A DNA stretch of 64,000 nucleotides from Bacteroidaceae bacterium (GTDB taxonomy: Bacteria > Bacteroidota > Bacteroidia > Bacteroidales > Bacteroidaceae): NCBI GenBank assembly GCA_017542145.1, contig JAFXXQ010000047.1, positions 124,001-188,000 of the forward strand. Direction: 5' to 3'. Under the pieces are notes generated by a model. It did no database searches. It was not told where the DNA came from and saw nothing but the letters and a program-made list of their open reading frames with translations. The position numbers and the translations under genes are program-made. Every line of letters starts with the position of its first letter. The first letter of the stretch is position 1. Below, piece after piece: positions 35,378 to 44,087 of the stretch.

Positions 35378-36007
35378 TTACCTAACGGGCACGAAAACCA
35401 CCTTTTTCTCCTTAAACCAAGACTCGCTGAAATAGCCTTCCAATGGGATGATGTCAGCCACATTGCGGAACGTGCTGATTTCGTGCTGCAATTCGCCTCC
35501 CTTTAGACAAATGATACCATTGGGATAGGCATTATTGGACTCGCGGCTGATGTTCTTGCGCGCAATCCTTACAAGATCTGCCAAGGGCATCACAGCGCGG
35601 CTAACGACAAAGTCAAAGACGCCCCTCTCCTCTTCGGCTCGCCCATTACGGAAGGTAACATTCTGCAGGCCGATGGCAGTTGCTATCTCGGTAGCCACGC
35701 GAATCTTCTTTCCAACGCTATCAATAAGGTGAAACTGCACCTCGGGGAAAAGAATCGCCAGCGGTATGCCTGGAAATCCGCCTCCTGTACCGAGGTCCAT
35801 CACACATGTGTCGGGGCGGAAGCGGATAACCTTCGCAATACCCAGCGAATGAAGCACATGATGCTCGTAGAGTTTGTCGATATCCTTGCGTGAGATGACA
35901 TTGATTTTTGCATTCCAGTCGCTGTAGAGCGGTCCAAGCTGGGCCATCTGTGCATGCTGCACTTCCGTCAGTTCCGGAAAGTAGTTCGTTATTATTGTTG
36001 CGTCCAT
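35378..36007 (-). CDS. rsmG: 16S rRNA (guanine-527-N7)-methyltransferase
   Basis: About 209 residues. The SAM-binding motif 'VMDLGTGGGFPGIPLAILFP' and 'HLIDSVGKKIRVATEIA' are typical of RsmG (GidB), which methylates G527 in the 530 loop of 16S rRNA. Loss of the enzyme gives low-level streptomycin resistance in other bacteria. I chose the ATG at 36007 (MDATIITNYF) over the one at 36025, because the -7 box of the promoter ends only 10 bp before 36025. First gene of a run with the metallo-hydrolase, barrel protein and thioesterase. Confidence 0.94.
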   Translation of the reverse strand: MDATIITNYFPELTEVQHAQMAQLGPLYSDWNAKINVISRKDIDKLYEHHVLHSLGIAKVIRFRPDTCVMDLGTGGGFPGIPLAILFPEVQFHLIDSVGKKIRVATEIATAIGLQNVTFRNGRAEEERGVFDFVVSRAVMPLADLVRIARKNISRESNNAYPNGIICLKGGELQHEISTFRNVADIIPLEGYFSESWFKEKKVVFVPVR

Positions 36008-36034
36008 TCTTTCGGAAAGTTTCAAAATCGGTCA

Positions 36035-36065
36035 CGAAAATACGCCATTTTCCACAATAATCAAA
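36035..36065 (-). promoter_or_regulatory. Promoter of the rsmG run
   Basis: Minus strand TTTG (36062-36065), 19 bp, then TATTTTCG (36035-36042), one base off the TAnnTTTG consensus. It lies back to back with the ABC-F -7 box. Confidence 0.65.
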
Positions 36066-36095
36066 GCAAAAACGATATTTTCTATATATTTTTTG

Positions 36096-36103
36096 TAATT
36101 TTG
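36096..36103 (+). promoter_or_regulatory. -7 box upstream of the ABC-F gene
   Basis: TAATTTTG 41 bp before the ATG at 36145. The -33 element is not evident. Confidence 0.5.
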
Positions 36104-36144
36104 CAGCCCGAAAGGTACAAGAGTACCTTAAACGATACGGCAGA

Positions 36145-37971
36145 ATGATAAGTGTTGAAAATCTAAAGGTGGAATTTGGCGTAGAGCCGCTGTTCGAAGG
36201 CGTCAGCTACGTCATCAACCCGCGGGACCGCATCGCACTGGTTGGGAAGAACGGTGCGGGCAAGACCACCATGCTGCGTATCCTGGCGGGCTTGCAGCCC
36301 CCTACCAGCGGCACGGTTTCCATCCCGAAGGACACGCGCGTCTGCTACCTCCCGCAGGTGATGCACATCACCGACACCTGCACCGTCAGGGAGGAGGCGA
36401 TGTCAGGGTTCAGAGCTAATGATAGCAGCTCTGAGGTTAGAGCGGATGAGCACGACGAGGGCGAGGCATATCGCCAGATAGCCGAGATGGAACGCACGCT
36501 GAAGGGACTGGGATTCAAGGCCGAGGACCTGGACCGCCCCACCAGCGAGTTCAGCGGAGGCTGGCGCATGCGCATCGAGCTGGCCAAGCTGCTGCTCCAG
36601 CACCCCGACGTGCTGCTGCTTGACGAGCCAACCAACCACCTCGACATCGACAGCATCCAGTGGCTCGAGGGCTTCCTCGCCCGCTCGGGCAAGGCTGTGA
36701 TGCTGGTGAGCCACGACAGGGCTTTCATCAACAACGTCACGAACCGTACCATCGAAATCTCGTGCGGCACCATCTACGACTATCGCGTGAAGTACGACGA
36801 GTTTGTCCGTCTGCGCCGCGAAAGACGCGAGCAGCAGCTGCGGGCCTACGAGAACCAGCAGCGCGAGATTGCCGAGACGCGTGAGTTTATCGAACGCTTC
36901 CGCTACAAACCCACCAAGGCCGTACAGGTGCAGAGCCGCATCAAATGGCTGGAGAAGATAGTCCCCATCCGCGTGGATGAGGAGGACCGCAGCCAGCTGC
37001 GTTTAAAATTCCAGCCCGCACAGCGCAGCGGCAGCTACCCTGTCATCTGCGAGGATGTGCGCAAGGCCTACGGAGACCAAGTCGTATTCTCCGACGTCAA
37101 CCTCACCCTCAAGCGGGGCGAGAAGGTAGCCTTCGTAGGGCGCAACGGCGAAGGAAAGACGACACTCGTCAAATGCATCATGGGCGAGATTCCCTTCGAC
37201 GGAAAGCTCACTATAGGGCACAACGTCAGCATCGGCTACTTCGCCCAGAACCAGGCACAGCTACTTGACGACGAACTTACCGTCTTCGACACCATAGACC
37301 GCGCTGCCGTGGGCGACATACGGCTGAAGATACGCGACATCCTGGGTGCCTTCATGTTCGGAGGCGAGGCTTCCGACAAGAAGGTGAAGGTGCTGAGCGG
37401 AGGCGAGCGGAGCCGTCTGGCTATGATAAAGCTACTGCTTGAGTCTGTCAACCTGCTCATCCTCGACGAACCTACCAACCACCTCGACATGCGCTCGAAG
37501 GACGTGCTGAAGGAGGCCATCCGCGACTTCGGCGGCACGGTCATCGTCGTCAGCCACGACCGCGAGTTCCTCGACGGCCTCGTCAGCAAGGTCTACGTCT
37601 TTGCCGACGGACACGTACGCGAGCACCTCGGGGGAATCTACGATTATCTGAATCATGCCAGCGTACCCTCTGCCAGTCTGAAGCCCGACAGCCCCAAGCC
37701 CGACAATCCGAAACCGAAAAACGAGCCCGATGCCTGGCAAGCGAAAAAGGAGCAACAGCGCCAGCGCCGCAAACTGGAGAAAGCCGTTGAAGAGGCCGAG
37801 AAGAAGGTCACCCGACTGGAAAACGAGCTGAAAGAGCTGGAAGGCTGGATGGCTACTCCCTCAGGAGCTACAAACCCTGCCCTGTTCGAGAGTTACGCCA
37901 AGCTGAAAGAGGAACTTTCTGCTGCCGAAACGGCGTGGGAGGAAGTCATGATGAAACTGGAGGAAGTATAA
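36145..37971 (+). CDS. ABC-F family ATPase
   Basis: A 608-residue protein with two ATP-binding cassettes and no membrane domain. Cassette 1 has Walker A GKNGAGKTT, signature SGGWRMRIELAKLLL and Walker B LLLDEPTNHLD. Cassette 2 has GRNGEGKTT, SGGERSRLAMIKLLL and LILDEPTNHLD. A charged linker separates them and a coiled coil ends the protein. ABC-F proteins act on the ribosome, either as translation factors (Uup, EttA, YbiT) or antibiotic-protection factors. The long C-terminal coiled coil points to an Uup-like role. Two low-complexity in-frame stretches stand out: about 36403-36450 after 'EEAMSGF', and about 37672-37726, a Lys-Pro-Asp-rich linker before the coiled coil. Confidence 0.93.
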   Translation: MISVENLKVEFGVEPLFEGVSYVINPRDRIALVGKNGAGKTTMLRILAGLQPPTSGTVSIPKDTRVCYLPQVMHITDTCTVREEAMSGFRANDSSSEVRADEHDEGEAYRQIAEMERTLKGLGFKAEDLDRPTSEFSGGWRMRIELAKLLLQHPDVLLLDEPTNHLDIDSIQWLEGFLARSGKAVMLVSHDRAFINNVTNRTIEISCGTIYDYRVKYDEFVRLRRERREQQLRAYENQQREIAETREFIERFRYKPTKAVQVQSRIKWLEKIVPIRVDEEDRSQLRLKFQPAQRSGSYPVICEDVRKAYGDQVVFSDVNLTLKRGEKVAFVGRNGEGKTTLVKCIMGEIPFDGKLTIGHNVSIGYFAQNQAQLLDDELTVFDTIDRAAVGDIRLKIRDILGAFMFGGEASDKKVKVLSGGERSRLAMIKLLLESVNLLILDEPTNHLDMRSKDVLKEAIRDFGGTVIVVSHDREFLDGLVSKVYVFADGHVREHLGGIYDYLNHASVPSASLKPDSPKPDNPKPKNEPDAWQAKKEQQRQRRKLEKAVEEAEKKVTRLENELKELEGWMATPSGATNPALFESYAKLKEELSAAETAWEEVMMKLEEV

Positions 37972-37975
37972 TTCA

Positions 37976-38098
37976 ACACTACACATCAAACCAAGCAACA
38001 GCCGTTTCAGACCAAGCAACAGCCGTTTCAGACCAAGCGAATAATTTCCCATACCAAGCAAATAATTTCCCAGACCAAGCAAATAATAAATCAATCCA
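37976..38098 (+). repeat. 21-bp-phased tandem repeat array (5 units)
   Basis: CCAAGC begins at 37991, 38012, 38033, 38054 and 38075, exactly 21 bp apart, directly between the ABC-F stop and the M13 peptidase start. The filler changes along the array (ACAGCCGTTTCAG in early units, AATAATTTCCCA in later ones) while the phase is kept. Confidence 0.9.
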
Positions 38099-38114
38099 AA
38101 TAAAAAAAAGTGAT

Positions 38115-40154
38115 ATGAAAAAGAACAAATTATTCATCGTGGCAATGGCAGCATCGGCCGTCATTGCCTGCACAGACAACAAGAAAATGGACAACACTGC
38201 CGGCATTAAGCCCGAGAACCTCGACACCACCGTTGTCGCAGGAAACGATTTCTACCAGTACGCATGCGGTGGCTGGATGGCCGCCCATCCCCTCACCCCC
38301 GAGTATGCCCGCTACGGCAGCTTCGACAAGCTGGCTGAGGACAACCGCGAACAGCTGAAAGGCCTCATCGACGAGATCACCGCGGCCAAGAACACCCCGG
38401 GCACCAACGCCCAGAAGATTGCCGACCTCTACAACCTCTACATGGACACCGTGCGCCGTGACCGCGAGGGCATCGAGCCCATCAAGCCCGTGCTGGCACG
38501 CATCGCTGCCATCACCGACCGCAGTCAGCTCTTCAAGGAGATGGTCAACCTCACCTTCGAGGGCGTGGGCGGCTACTTCGGCATGTACATCGGCGCCGAC
38601 ATGATGAACAGCAAGAACAACATCGTGCAGATTGGCCAGGGCGGCCTGACACTCGGTGAGAAGGAGTATTACCTCGACACCGACGAGGCCACCACCGCCA
38701 TCCGCGAGAAATACAAGAAGCACATCGTCCGCATGTTCACCCTCTGTGGCTTCACCGAGGCCGAGGCCCAGCAGAAGATGGAGAGCATCCTCGGTATCGA
38801 AACCCGCATTGCGCAGGCCAGCTACAGCAACGTGCAGATGCGCGACCCCGCTGCCAACTATCACAAGATGAGCTACGACGAGCTCTGCAAGCAGTTCCCC
38901 GGCATCGACTGGAACTACCTCTTCACCAACCTCGGCATGAACGGCGTCGAGGAGGTGGACGTCAACCAGCCCGAGCCCATCCACGAGGTGGAAGCCATCC
39001 TGGCACAGGTGCCCGTCGACGACCAGAAGGCCTACATAGAGTGGCAGTGCATCTCGGGCAGCGCCTCCCAGCTGAGCTCGATGCTCGACAAGGCCAACTT
39101 CGACTTCTTCGGCACCGTCATGAGCGGCCGTCAGGAGCAGCAGCCGCTGTGGAAGCGCGCCACCAGCGTCGTCAGCGGACTGATGGGCGAAGCCATCGGA
39201 CAGCTCTATGTCGAGAAGTACTTCCCCGCAGCCTCGAAGGAGCGCATGGTGAAGCTCGTCGCCAACCTGCAGGACGCCCTTCGTCAGCGCATCGACGACC
39301 AGGAGTGGATGAGCGCCGACACCAAGAAGCGTGCCCACGAGAAGCTCGATGCCTTCTACGTCAAGGTGGGCTATCCCGACACTTGGAAGGACTACAACGG
39401 ACTCAACATCGACCCCCAGAAGACCTTCTTCGCCAACATGGTCGAGGCCGGCAAGTTCATGTGGAACGACATGCTGAAGCGTAAGTTCAAGAAGCCCGTC
39501 GATCCGACCGAATGGCACATGACGCCGCAGACCGTCAACGCCTACTACAACCCCACCACGAACGAAATCTGCTTCCCCGCAGGCATCCTGCAGTACCCCT
39601 TCTTCGACATGAGTGCCGACGATGCCTTCAACTACGGTGCCATCGGCGTCGTCATCGGCCACGAGATGACGCACGGCTTCGACGACCAGGGCCGTCAGTT
39701 CGACAAGGACGGCAACTTCGCCGACTGGTGGGCCGAGGGCGATGCCGACAAGTTCAAGGAGCGCGTTCAGGTCATCGTTGACCACTTCAACAACATCGAG
39801 GTGCTGCCGGGCCTCTTCGCCAACGGCTCCCTCACGCTGGGCGAGAACATCGCCGACCACGGCGGTCTGATGGTAGCCTACCAGGCCTTCAAGAACGCCA
39901 CGAAGGACCAGCCGCAGGAGGTGAAGTACGGCTTCACGCCCGACCAGCGTTTCTTCCTCGCCTATGCCGCCGTGTGGGCCGGACAGATTCGCGACGAGGA
40001 GATCCGCAACCGCACCAAGAGCGATCCCCATGCCCTTGGCCGCTGGCGTGTCAACGGCACCCTGCCCCACATCGATGCCTGGTACGACGCCTTCCACGTC
40101 ACGCCCGACAACGCCCTCTACATCGCTCCCGAGAACCGCGCAAGAATCTGGTAA
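38115..40154 (+). CDS. M13 family (neprilysin/PepO-like) metallopeptidase lipoprotein
   Basis: A 679-residue zinc endopeptidase. The N-terminus (MKKNKLFIVAMAASAVIACTD) carries a lipobox at 'VIAC'. The catalytic region has H516-E517-x-x-H520 in 'VIGHEMTHGFDDQGRQFD' and E577 in 'GENIADHGG', with the usual 'NAYYNPTTNEICFPAGILQ' substrate-site segment before it. It ends with the family's typical 'IAPENRARIW'. Such enzymes cut oligopeptides up to a few kDa outside the cytoplasm. The frame is open upstream through the repeat array, but the ATG at 38115 gives the lipoprotein signal. It probably supplies peptides in concert with DPP IV and PepD. Confidence 0.95.
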   Translation: MKKNKLFIVAMAASAVIACTDNKKMDNTAGIKPENLDTTVVAGNDFYQYACGGWMAAHPLTPEYARYGSFDKLAEDNREQLKGLIDEITAAKNTPGTNAQKIADLYNLYMDTVRRDREGIEPIKPVLARIAAITDRSQLFKEMVNLTFEGVGGYFGMYIGADMMNSKNNIVQIGQGGLTLGEKEYYLDTDEATTAIREKYKKHIVRMFTLCGFTEAEAQQKMESILGIETRIAQASYSNVQMRDPAANYHKMSYDELCKQFPGIDWNYLFTNLGMNGVEEVDVNQPEPIHEVEAILAQVPVDDQKAYIEWQCISGSASQLSSMLDKANFDFFGTVMSGRQEQQPLWKRATSVVSGLMGEAIGQLYVEKYFPAASKERMVKLVANLQDALRQRIDDQEWMSADTKKRAHEKLDAFYVKVGYPDTWKDYNGLNIDPQKTFFANMVEAGKFMWNDMLKRKFKKPVDPTEWHMTPQTVNAYYNPTTNEICFPAGILQYPFFDMSADDAFNYGAIGVVIGHEMTHGFDDQGRQFDKDGNFADWWAEGDADKFKERVQVIVDHFNNIEVLPGLFANGSLTLGENIADHGGLMVAYQAFKNATKDQPQEVKYGFTPDQRFFLAYAAVWAGQIRDEEIRNRTKSDPHALGRWRVNGTLPHIDAWYDAFHVTPDNALYIAPENRARIW

Positions 40155-40177
40155 TGACGGTTAACGGTTGATGACTG

Positions 40178-40993
40178 ATGCTTCACATTGCGCTGCTGAA
40201 CCTGATGCCGAACAAGGAGGAGACGGAAGCCGACTTCGCTCACATCTGTGCGAAGTCGGCCGAACCCGTCCGATTTGTCCTCACCAAGATGGACAGCCAT
40301 GTGACGCGCCATGCTAGTGCCGAGCACATGGCTCTCTACACGGGTTCGGCTGCCGTCTGCCAGGCACACGACAACGGTTCGCAGCCTCTCGACGGAGCTA
40401 TCATCACAGGTGCCCCCTTCGACTGGGTGGATTTCCCCGATGTGGACTATTGGCCTGAGCTCTGCCGTCTGATGGACTGGCTCAGGACACGCCGCATCCC
40501 CACGCTTTACGTCTGCTGGGGAGCGCAAGCAGCACTTCGCTATTTCCACCATATCAGCCGTTTCGAGGAGTATCCGCACAAGCTCTCCGGCATCTTTCCC
40601 CAGCAGATACTCTTCCCTGATCGTCCCCTGTTCCGCGACATCGACGAGCCGCTCTGCATCCCCCACAGCCGGCATACCAGCATGACAAACAGCGAAATCG
40701 ACGCCTGTCCCGACGTCACCGTCCTTGTCCGCTCCGAGGAAACGGGCATCTCGATTGTGGAGTGTATGGGGGGATTGGAATTCTACCTCATCGGCCATCA
40801 GGAATACAACCTCCACACGCTCGACAACGAGTATCGCCGCGACGTCAGCCGTGGCCTGCCCGTCCGTCCCCCGCGCCACTACTACTTCGACGACGACCCC
40901 ACCCAGCCCATCGTCGATACCTGGCAGGCCAATGGCCAGCGCCTCTTTGCCAACTGGCTGGAGTACTATTGCAGTGATCACTGTTCACTTTAA
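40178..40993 (+). CDS. Short MetA-like homoserine O-acyltransferase
   Basis: A 271-residue protein homologous to MetA from about residue 36 of the E. coli enzyme onward. It begins 'LHIALLNLMPNKEETEADF', where E. coli has 'LKVLILNLMPKKIETENQF'. The catalytic Cys ('LYVCWGAQAAL'), His and Glu ('GHQEYN') and the Lys of 'PNK' are kept, so it should be active. At the residue reported to set acyl-CoA choice (Gly for succinyl, Glu for acetyl) this protein has Asp ('TGAPFDWVDF'). An in-frame stop 6 bp upstream rules out a longer N-terminus. MetA makes the activated homoserine for methionine synthesis. The U32 gene starts 2 bp after the stop. Neighbours are not methionine genes. Confidence 0.85.
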   Translation: MLHIALLNLMPNKEETEADFAHICAKSAEPVRFVLTKMDSHVTRHASAEHMALYTGSAAVCQAHDNGSQPLDGAIITGAPFDWVDFPDVDYWPELCRLMDWLRTRRIPTLYVCWGAQAALRYFHHISRFEEYPHKLSGIFPQQILFPDRPLFRDIDEPLCIPHSRHTSMTNSEIDACPDVTVLVRSEETGISIVECMGGLEFYLIGHQEYNLHTLDNEYRRDVSRGLPVRPPRHYYFDDDPTQPIVDTWQANGQRLFANWLEYYCSDHCSL

Positions 40994-40995
40994 AA

Positions 40996-42861
40996 ATGTT
41001 GCCGAGACGAATAGAATTGCTTTCTCCTGCGCGGGACTTGGCTTGCGGTATCGCTGCTGTTGACCATGGTGCCGATGCCGTCTATATCGGTGCTCCGCGC
41101 TTCGGTGCCCGTGCCGCGGCAGGCAATTCGCTCGACGACATCCGCCAGCTGGTGGAATATGCCCATTCGTTCAACGTCCGTATCTACGTCACCGTCAACA
41201 CCATCCTCTATGATGACGAGCTCCCCACCGTCGAACGGCTCGTCTGGGACCTCTACCGCCTCGGCGTCGATGCCCTCATCGTGCAGGACACCGCCCTGCT
41301 GCGTATGCACCTCCCCCCTATTCCCCTCCATGCCTCCACGCAGATGGACAACCGCACGCCGGAGAAGGTGCAACTGCTGAAGGAGCTGGGCTTCAGCCAG
41401 ATGGTGCTTGCCCGCGAACTGAGCCTTCAGGAGATGGCCGACATCCATGCCGCCGTGCCCGACATGCCGCTCGAGGCCTTTGTCCACGGTGCCCTCTGCG
41501 TCAGCTACAGCGGCCAGTGCTACGCCTCGCAGTACTGCTTCGGCCGTTCGGCCAACCGCGGCGAGTGTGCCCAGTTCTGCCGCCTGCCCTTCTCTCTTGA
41601 GGATGCCAACGGCAACACGCTTATCCGCAATCGTCACCTGCTCTCGCTGCGCGACATGAACCGCAGCGACCATCTCGAAGAGATGCTTGACGCCGGCGTC
41701 AGCTCGTTCAAGATTGAGGGACGTCTCAAAGACGTCTCGTACGTCAAGAACATCACCGCCTACTACCGTCAGCGGCTCGACGCCATCCTTGCCCGTCGCC
41801 CTGAATACGTCTGCGCCAGCGAAGGCGACATACGGCTTGCCTTCACCCCCAACCCCGCAAAATCTTTCAACCGAGGGTTTACCGACTATTTCCTGCATGG
41901 ACGGAAGGACGATATCGGCTCGTTCGACACCCCCAAGTCCATCGGAGAGCAGATGGGACGTGTGACGTTTGTAGGCGACAACTACCTCACCGTCAACACC
42001 CGTTCGGCTTTCCACAATGGCGATGGAGCCTGCGCTTTCAAGGAAGACGGCACGCTCGTCGGCTTCCGCATCAACCGCGCCGAGGGCGGATGCCTCTACC
42101 CTTCGCCGGAAACACGCGACATGGACTGGAAAACGCTGAAAGGCTGTATGCTCTACCGCAACTACGATGCCGAGTTTGAGCGGAGCCTCTCCCGTCCGAA
42201 CACAGCCCTGCGCCGCATTCCCGTAAGCATTACGTTTAGGGAAATCCCCTTCGGATTTGCCATTGGCATCCGGAAAGTCAGCCCTGCAAGCGAGGGGATG
42301 AACGAAAATCCTACCGTAGTTTGCTTCCCGATGGAGAAGATTCCGGCTGAATCGGAGCAGGAAAGAAACATCTGCCGCCAGCTCTCAAAACTGGGTAACA
42401 CCATCCTCGAAGCGGCGGAAGTCCGCGTTGAATGGAGTGCCAGCTTTTTCATCCCCTCCTCCACGCTGAGCGAGATGCGCCGTCGGGCAGTCGATGTATT
42501 CCTCCGTGCCCGACAAATGAGCCGTGCGCCCTTCCTCCCGATGAAGAAAAAGGGGCTGCCTGATGCCTCTTCCGTACTTCCTTCTTCCTATCGCGCCAAC
42601 ATGGCCAACCACGAGGCGCAAGCATTCTACCATAGCCTGGGCATCGGGCAGATTGAACCTGCCTTCGAAATCAAGCCTCCTTCTAAAGCCGTGCTGATGA
42701 CCTGCCGCCATTGCCTGCGCTACAGTCTCGGCGCCTGTCCCCGTCACCACGGCCAGCGTGCAGCCCTCAAGGAGCCTCTTGTCCTTGTCTCCGCCGACGG
42801 CCGCCGCTTCCCCCTCCACTTCGACTGCAAGCGCTGCGTGATGGAAGTGAAGAATGGTTAG
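40996..42861 (+). CDS. U32 family peptidase-like RNA hydroxylation protein (DUF3656 type)
   Basis: A 621-residue protein of the U32 family. The family signature is 'EAFVHGALCVSYSGQCYASQ', followed by 'GECAQFCRLPF', and 'GVSSFKIEGRLKDVSYVKNI' comes next. The cysteines suggest an iron-sulfur cluster. A DUF3656-like middle region and a C-terminal Cys-rich end ('CRHCLRYSLGACPRHH', 'CKRCVM') complete it. In E. coli the related RlhA hydroxylates C2501 of 23S rRNA and TrhP acts on tRNA U34. The DUF3656 type is nearer to RlhA. The start lies 2 bp after the MetA-like stop. Its stop codon lies in a GGTTAGGGGTTAGGGGTTAG repeat shared with the convergent pncB. Confidence 0.88.
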   Translation: MLPRRIELLSPARDLACGIAAVDHGADAVYIGAPRFGARAAAGNSLDDIRQLVEYAHSFNVRIYVTVNTILYDDELPTVERLVWDLYRLGVDALIVQDTALLRMHLPPIPLHASTQMDNRTPEKVQLLKELGFSQMVLARELSLQEMADIHAAVPDMPLEAFVHGALCVSYSGQCYASQYCFGRSANRGECAQFCRLPFSLEDANGNTLIRNRHLLSLRDMNRSDHLEEMLDAGVSSFKIEGRLKDVSYVKNITAYYRQRLDAILARRPEYVCASEGDIRLAFTPNPAKSFNRGFTDYFLHGRKDDIGSFDTPKSIGEQMGRVTFVGDNYLTVNTRSAFHNGDGACAFKEDGTLVGFRINRAEGGCLYPSPETRDMDWKTLKGCMLYRNYDAEFERSLSRPNTALRRIPVSITFREIPFGFAIGIRKVSPASEGMNENPTVVCFPMEKIPAESEQERNICRQLSKLGNTILEAAEVRVEWSASFFIPSSTLSEMRRRAVDVFLRARQMSRAPFLPMKKKGLPDASSVLPSSYRANMANHEAQAFYHSLGIGQIEPAFEIKPPSKAVLMTCRHCLRYSLGACPRHHGQRAALKEPLVLVSADGRRFPLHFDCKRCVMEVKNG

Positions 42862-42871
42862 GGGTTAGGGG

Positions 42872-44080
42872 TTAGTGAGAGATGTGCAGGAGGGTTTTGA
42901 AGATTTCGAAAGTCTCCTTGTCGCCGGTGAATTTCCCTTTGTCCTCGCTCATCTTGCAGGTGGGGCTCCATTCACGTTTCTCCGTAATCTTCGACGCCAC
43001 CAGCTTGATGACGATGTTCATCGGCTGAATGCCCAGCTCGCCGAAGTCACATGTCAGGTGCGTGCCGATGCCATAGCTGTCCTGCACCCGTCCGGCCACG
43101 GCTTTGTGAAGGGCCAGTGCGCGGTCGGTGTCGAGCGCATTGCTGAACACCACCTGCTTCGATGTCGGGTCGATGCCGAACTCGCGGTACTTCTCGCAGA
43201 TTTTCTCCAGCTGCTTAAGGTTGTCGCCGCTATCGACGCGCAGTCCGCTGAACACGCGGGCGAAGTGTTCCGAGAAGTTGTCCGCGAAGGCCTTGAAGCC
43301 GAACGTGTCGTAGAGGAAGATACCCAGGCTGCCGATGAACGTCTTCTGCCACATGTCCATGGCGATGTGGTTCGCCTCCTGCGGTCCGTACATGCCGGCG
43401 ATGGACGATATGAACTCATGAGCCATGGTGCCGATGGGCGTCACGTTGTATTTCATGGCAAACCACACCGTGCTGCTGCCTGTGAACACGCCCGGGCCTT
43501 TCACAGCCTTTGACGCATCGATGAACGCCCTCATCGTAGCATCCTCGGCGTCGTGCGAGAGACGTCGGCGGCAGCCGAAGTCAGCCACCTTCAGTCCGCC
43601 CTCCAGCATCCGCACCGCCTTGTCGTACGACTTGCGGTAGTAGGCCTCGTAGTCCACCTTGTCGATGTCGCCGTTCACGATGTGGAACAGCTCGGACACG
43701 ATGGCCAGCACCTTCACCTCGAGCAGCACCGTCTGGTGCCAGTAGCCCTCGAAGGCAATCGACAGATGTCCCTCGGCGTCCTGCTCCACCGTCACCCAGT
43801 CGGCACTATAGCGGAAGCCCTTCAGGTAGGTGTAGAACCACGTGGGGATGTACTTACAGTGATGTTCCATGTACGCCTGCTCCTCGTCGGTAAAGCGCAG
43901 GTCCTCGAGGTACTTCACCTGTTCGCGCACAAGCTCAGCAAAACCCTTGGGATAGACCGTGTTGTTGCGGTCCACAAAGCGGTAGCGCACCATGGCGCGC
44001 GGATAGCAGTTCAGGATGGCACAGCACATACTGAACTTATACAGGTCATCGTCGGTAAAATGAGTGATAATGGGGTTCAT
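42872..44080 (-). CDS. pncB: Nicotinate phosphoribosyltransferase
   Basis: About 402 residues. Conserved stretches include 'ITHFTDDDLYKFSMCCAIL' at the start, 'GTMAHEFISSIAGMYGPQEAN' around the active site and 'LRVDSGDNLKQLEKICEKY' for phosphate binding. The enzyme makes nicotinate mononucleotide from nicotinate and PRPP in NAD salvage. The ATG at 44080 (MNPIITHF) is chosen over one at 44098, which would translate repeat sequence. It lies 7 bp after the pncA stop, so the two form a two-gene salvage operon. The pncB stop lies in a TTAGGG-like repeat. Confidence 0.95.
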   Translation of the reverse strand: MNPIITHFTDDDLYKFSMCCAILNCYPRAMVRYRFVDRNNTVYPKGFAELVREQVKYLEDLRFTDEEQAYMEHHCKYIPTWFYTYLKGFRYSADWVTVEQDAEGHLSIAFEGYWHQTVLLEVKVLAIVSELFHIVNGDIDKVDYEAYYRKSYDKAVRMLEGGLKVADFGCRRRLSHDAEDATMRAFIDASKAVKGPGVFTGSSTVWFAMKYNVTPIGTMAHEFISSIAGMYGPQEANHIAMDMWQKTFIGSLGIFLYDTFGFKAFADNFSEHFARVFSGLRVDSGDNLKQLEKICEKYREFGIDPTSKQVVFSNALDTDRALALHKAVAGRVQDSYGIGTHLTCDFGELGIQPMNIVIKLVASKITEKREWSPTCKMSEDKGKFTGDKETFEIFKTLLHISH

Positions 44081-44087
44081 ACTGAGT

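Noticed and set aside
38130..40097. 655-codon open frame on the minus strand opposite the M13 peptidase gene
   Set aside because: A mirror of a GC-rich gene with biased codon use. The composition is Val/Leu/Gly-rich with no recognisable domain, while the plus strand has a complete zinc peptidase.
42855..42880. Telomere-like TTAGGG repeats
   Set aside because: Only three degenerate units inside a circular-type bacterial chromosome context. They belong with the other short slipping repeats.
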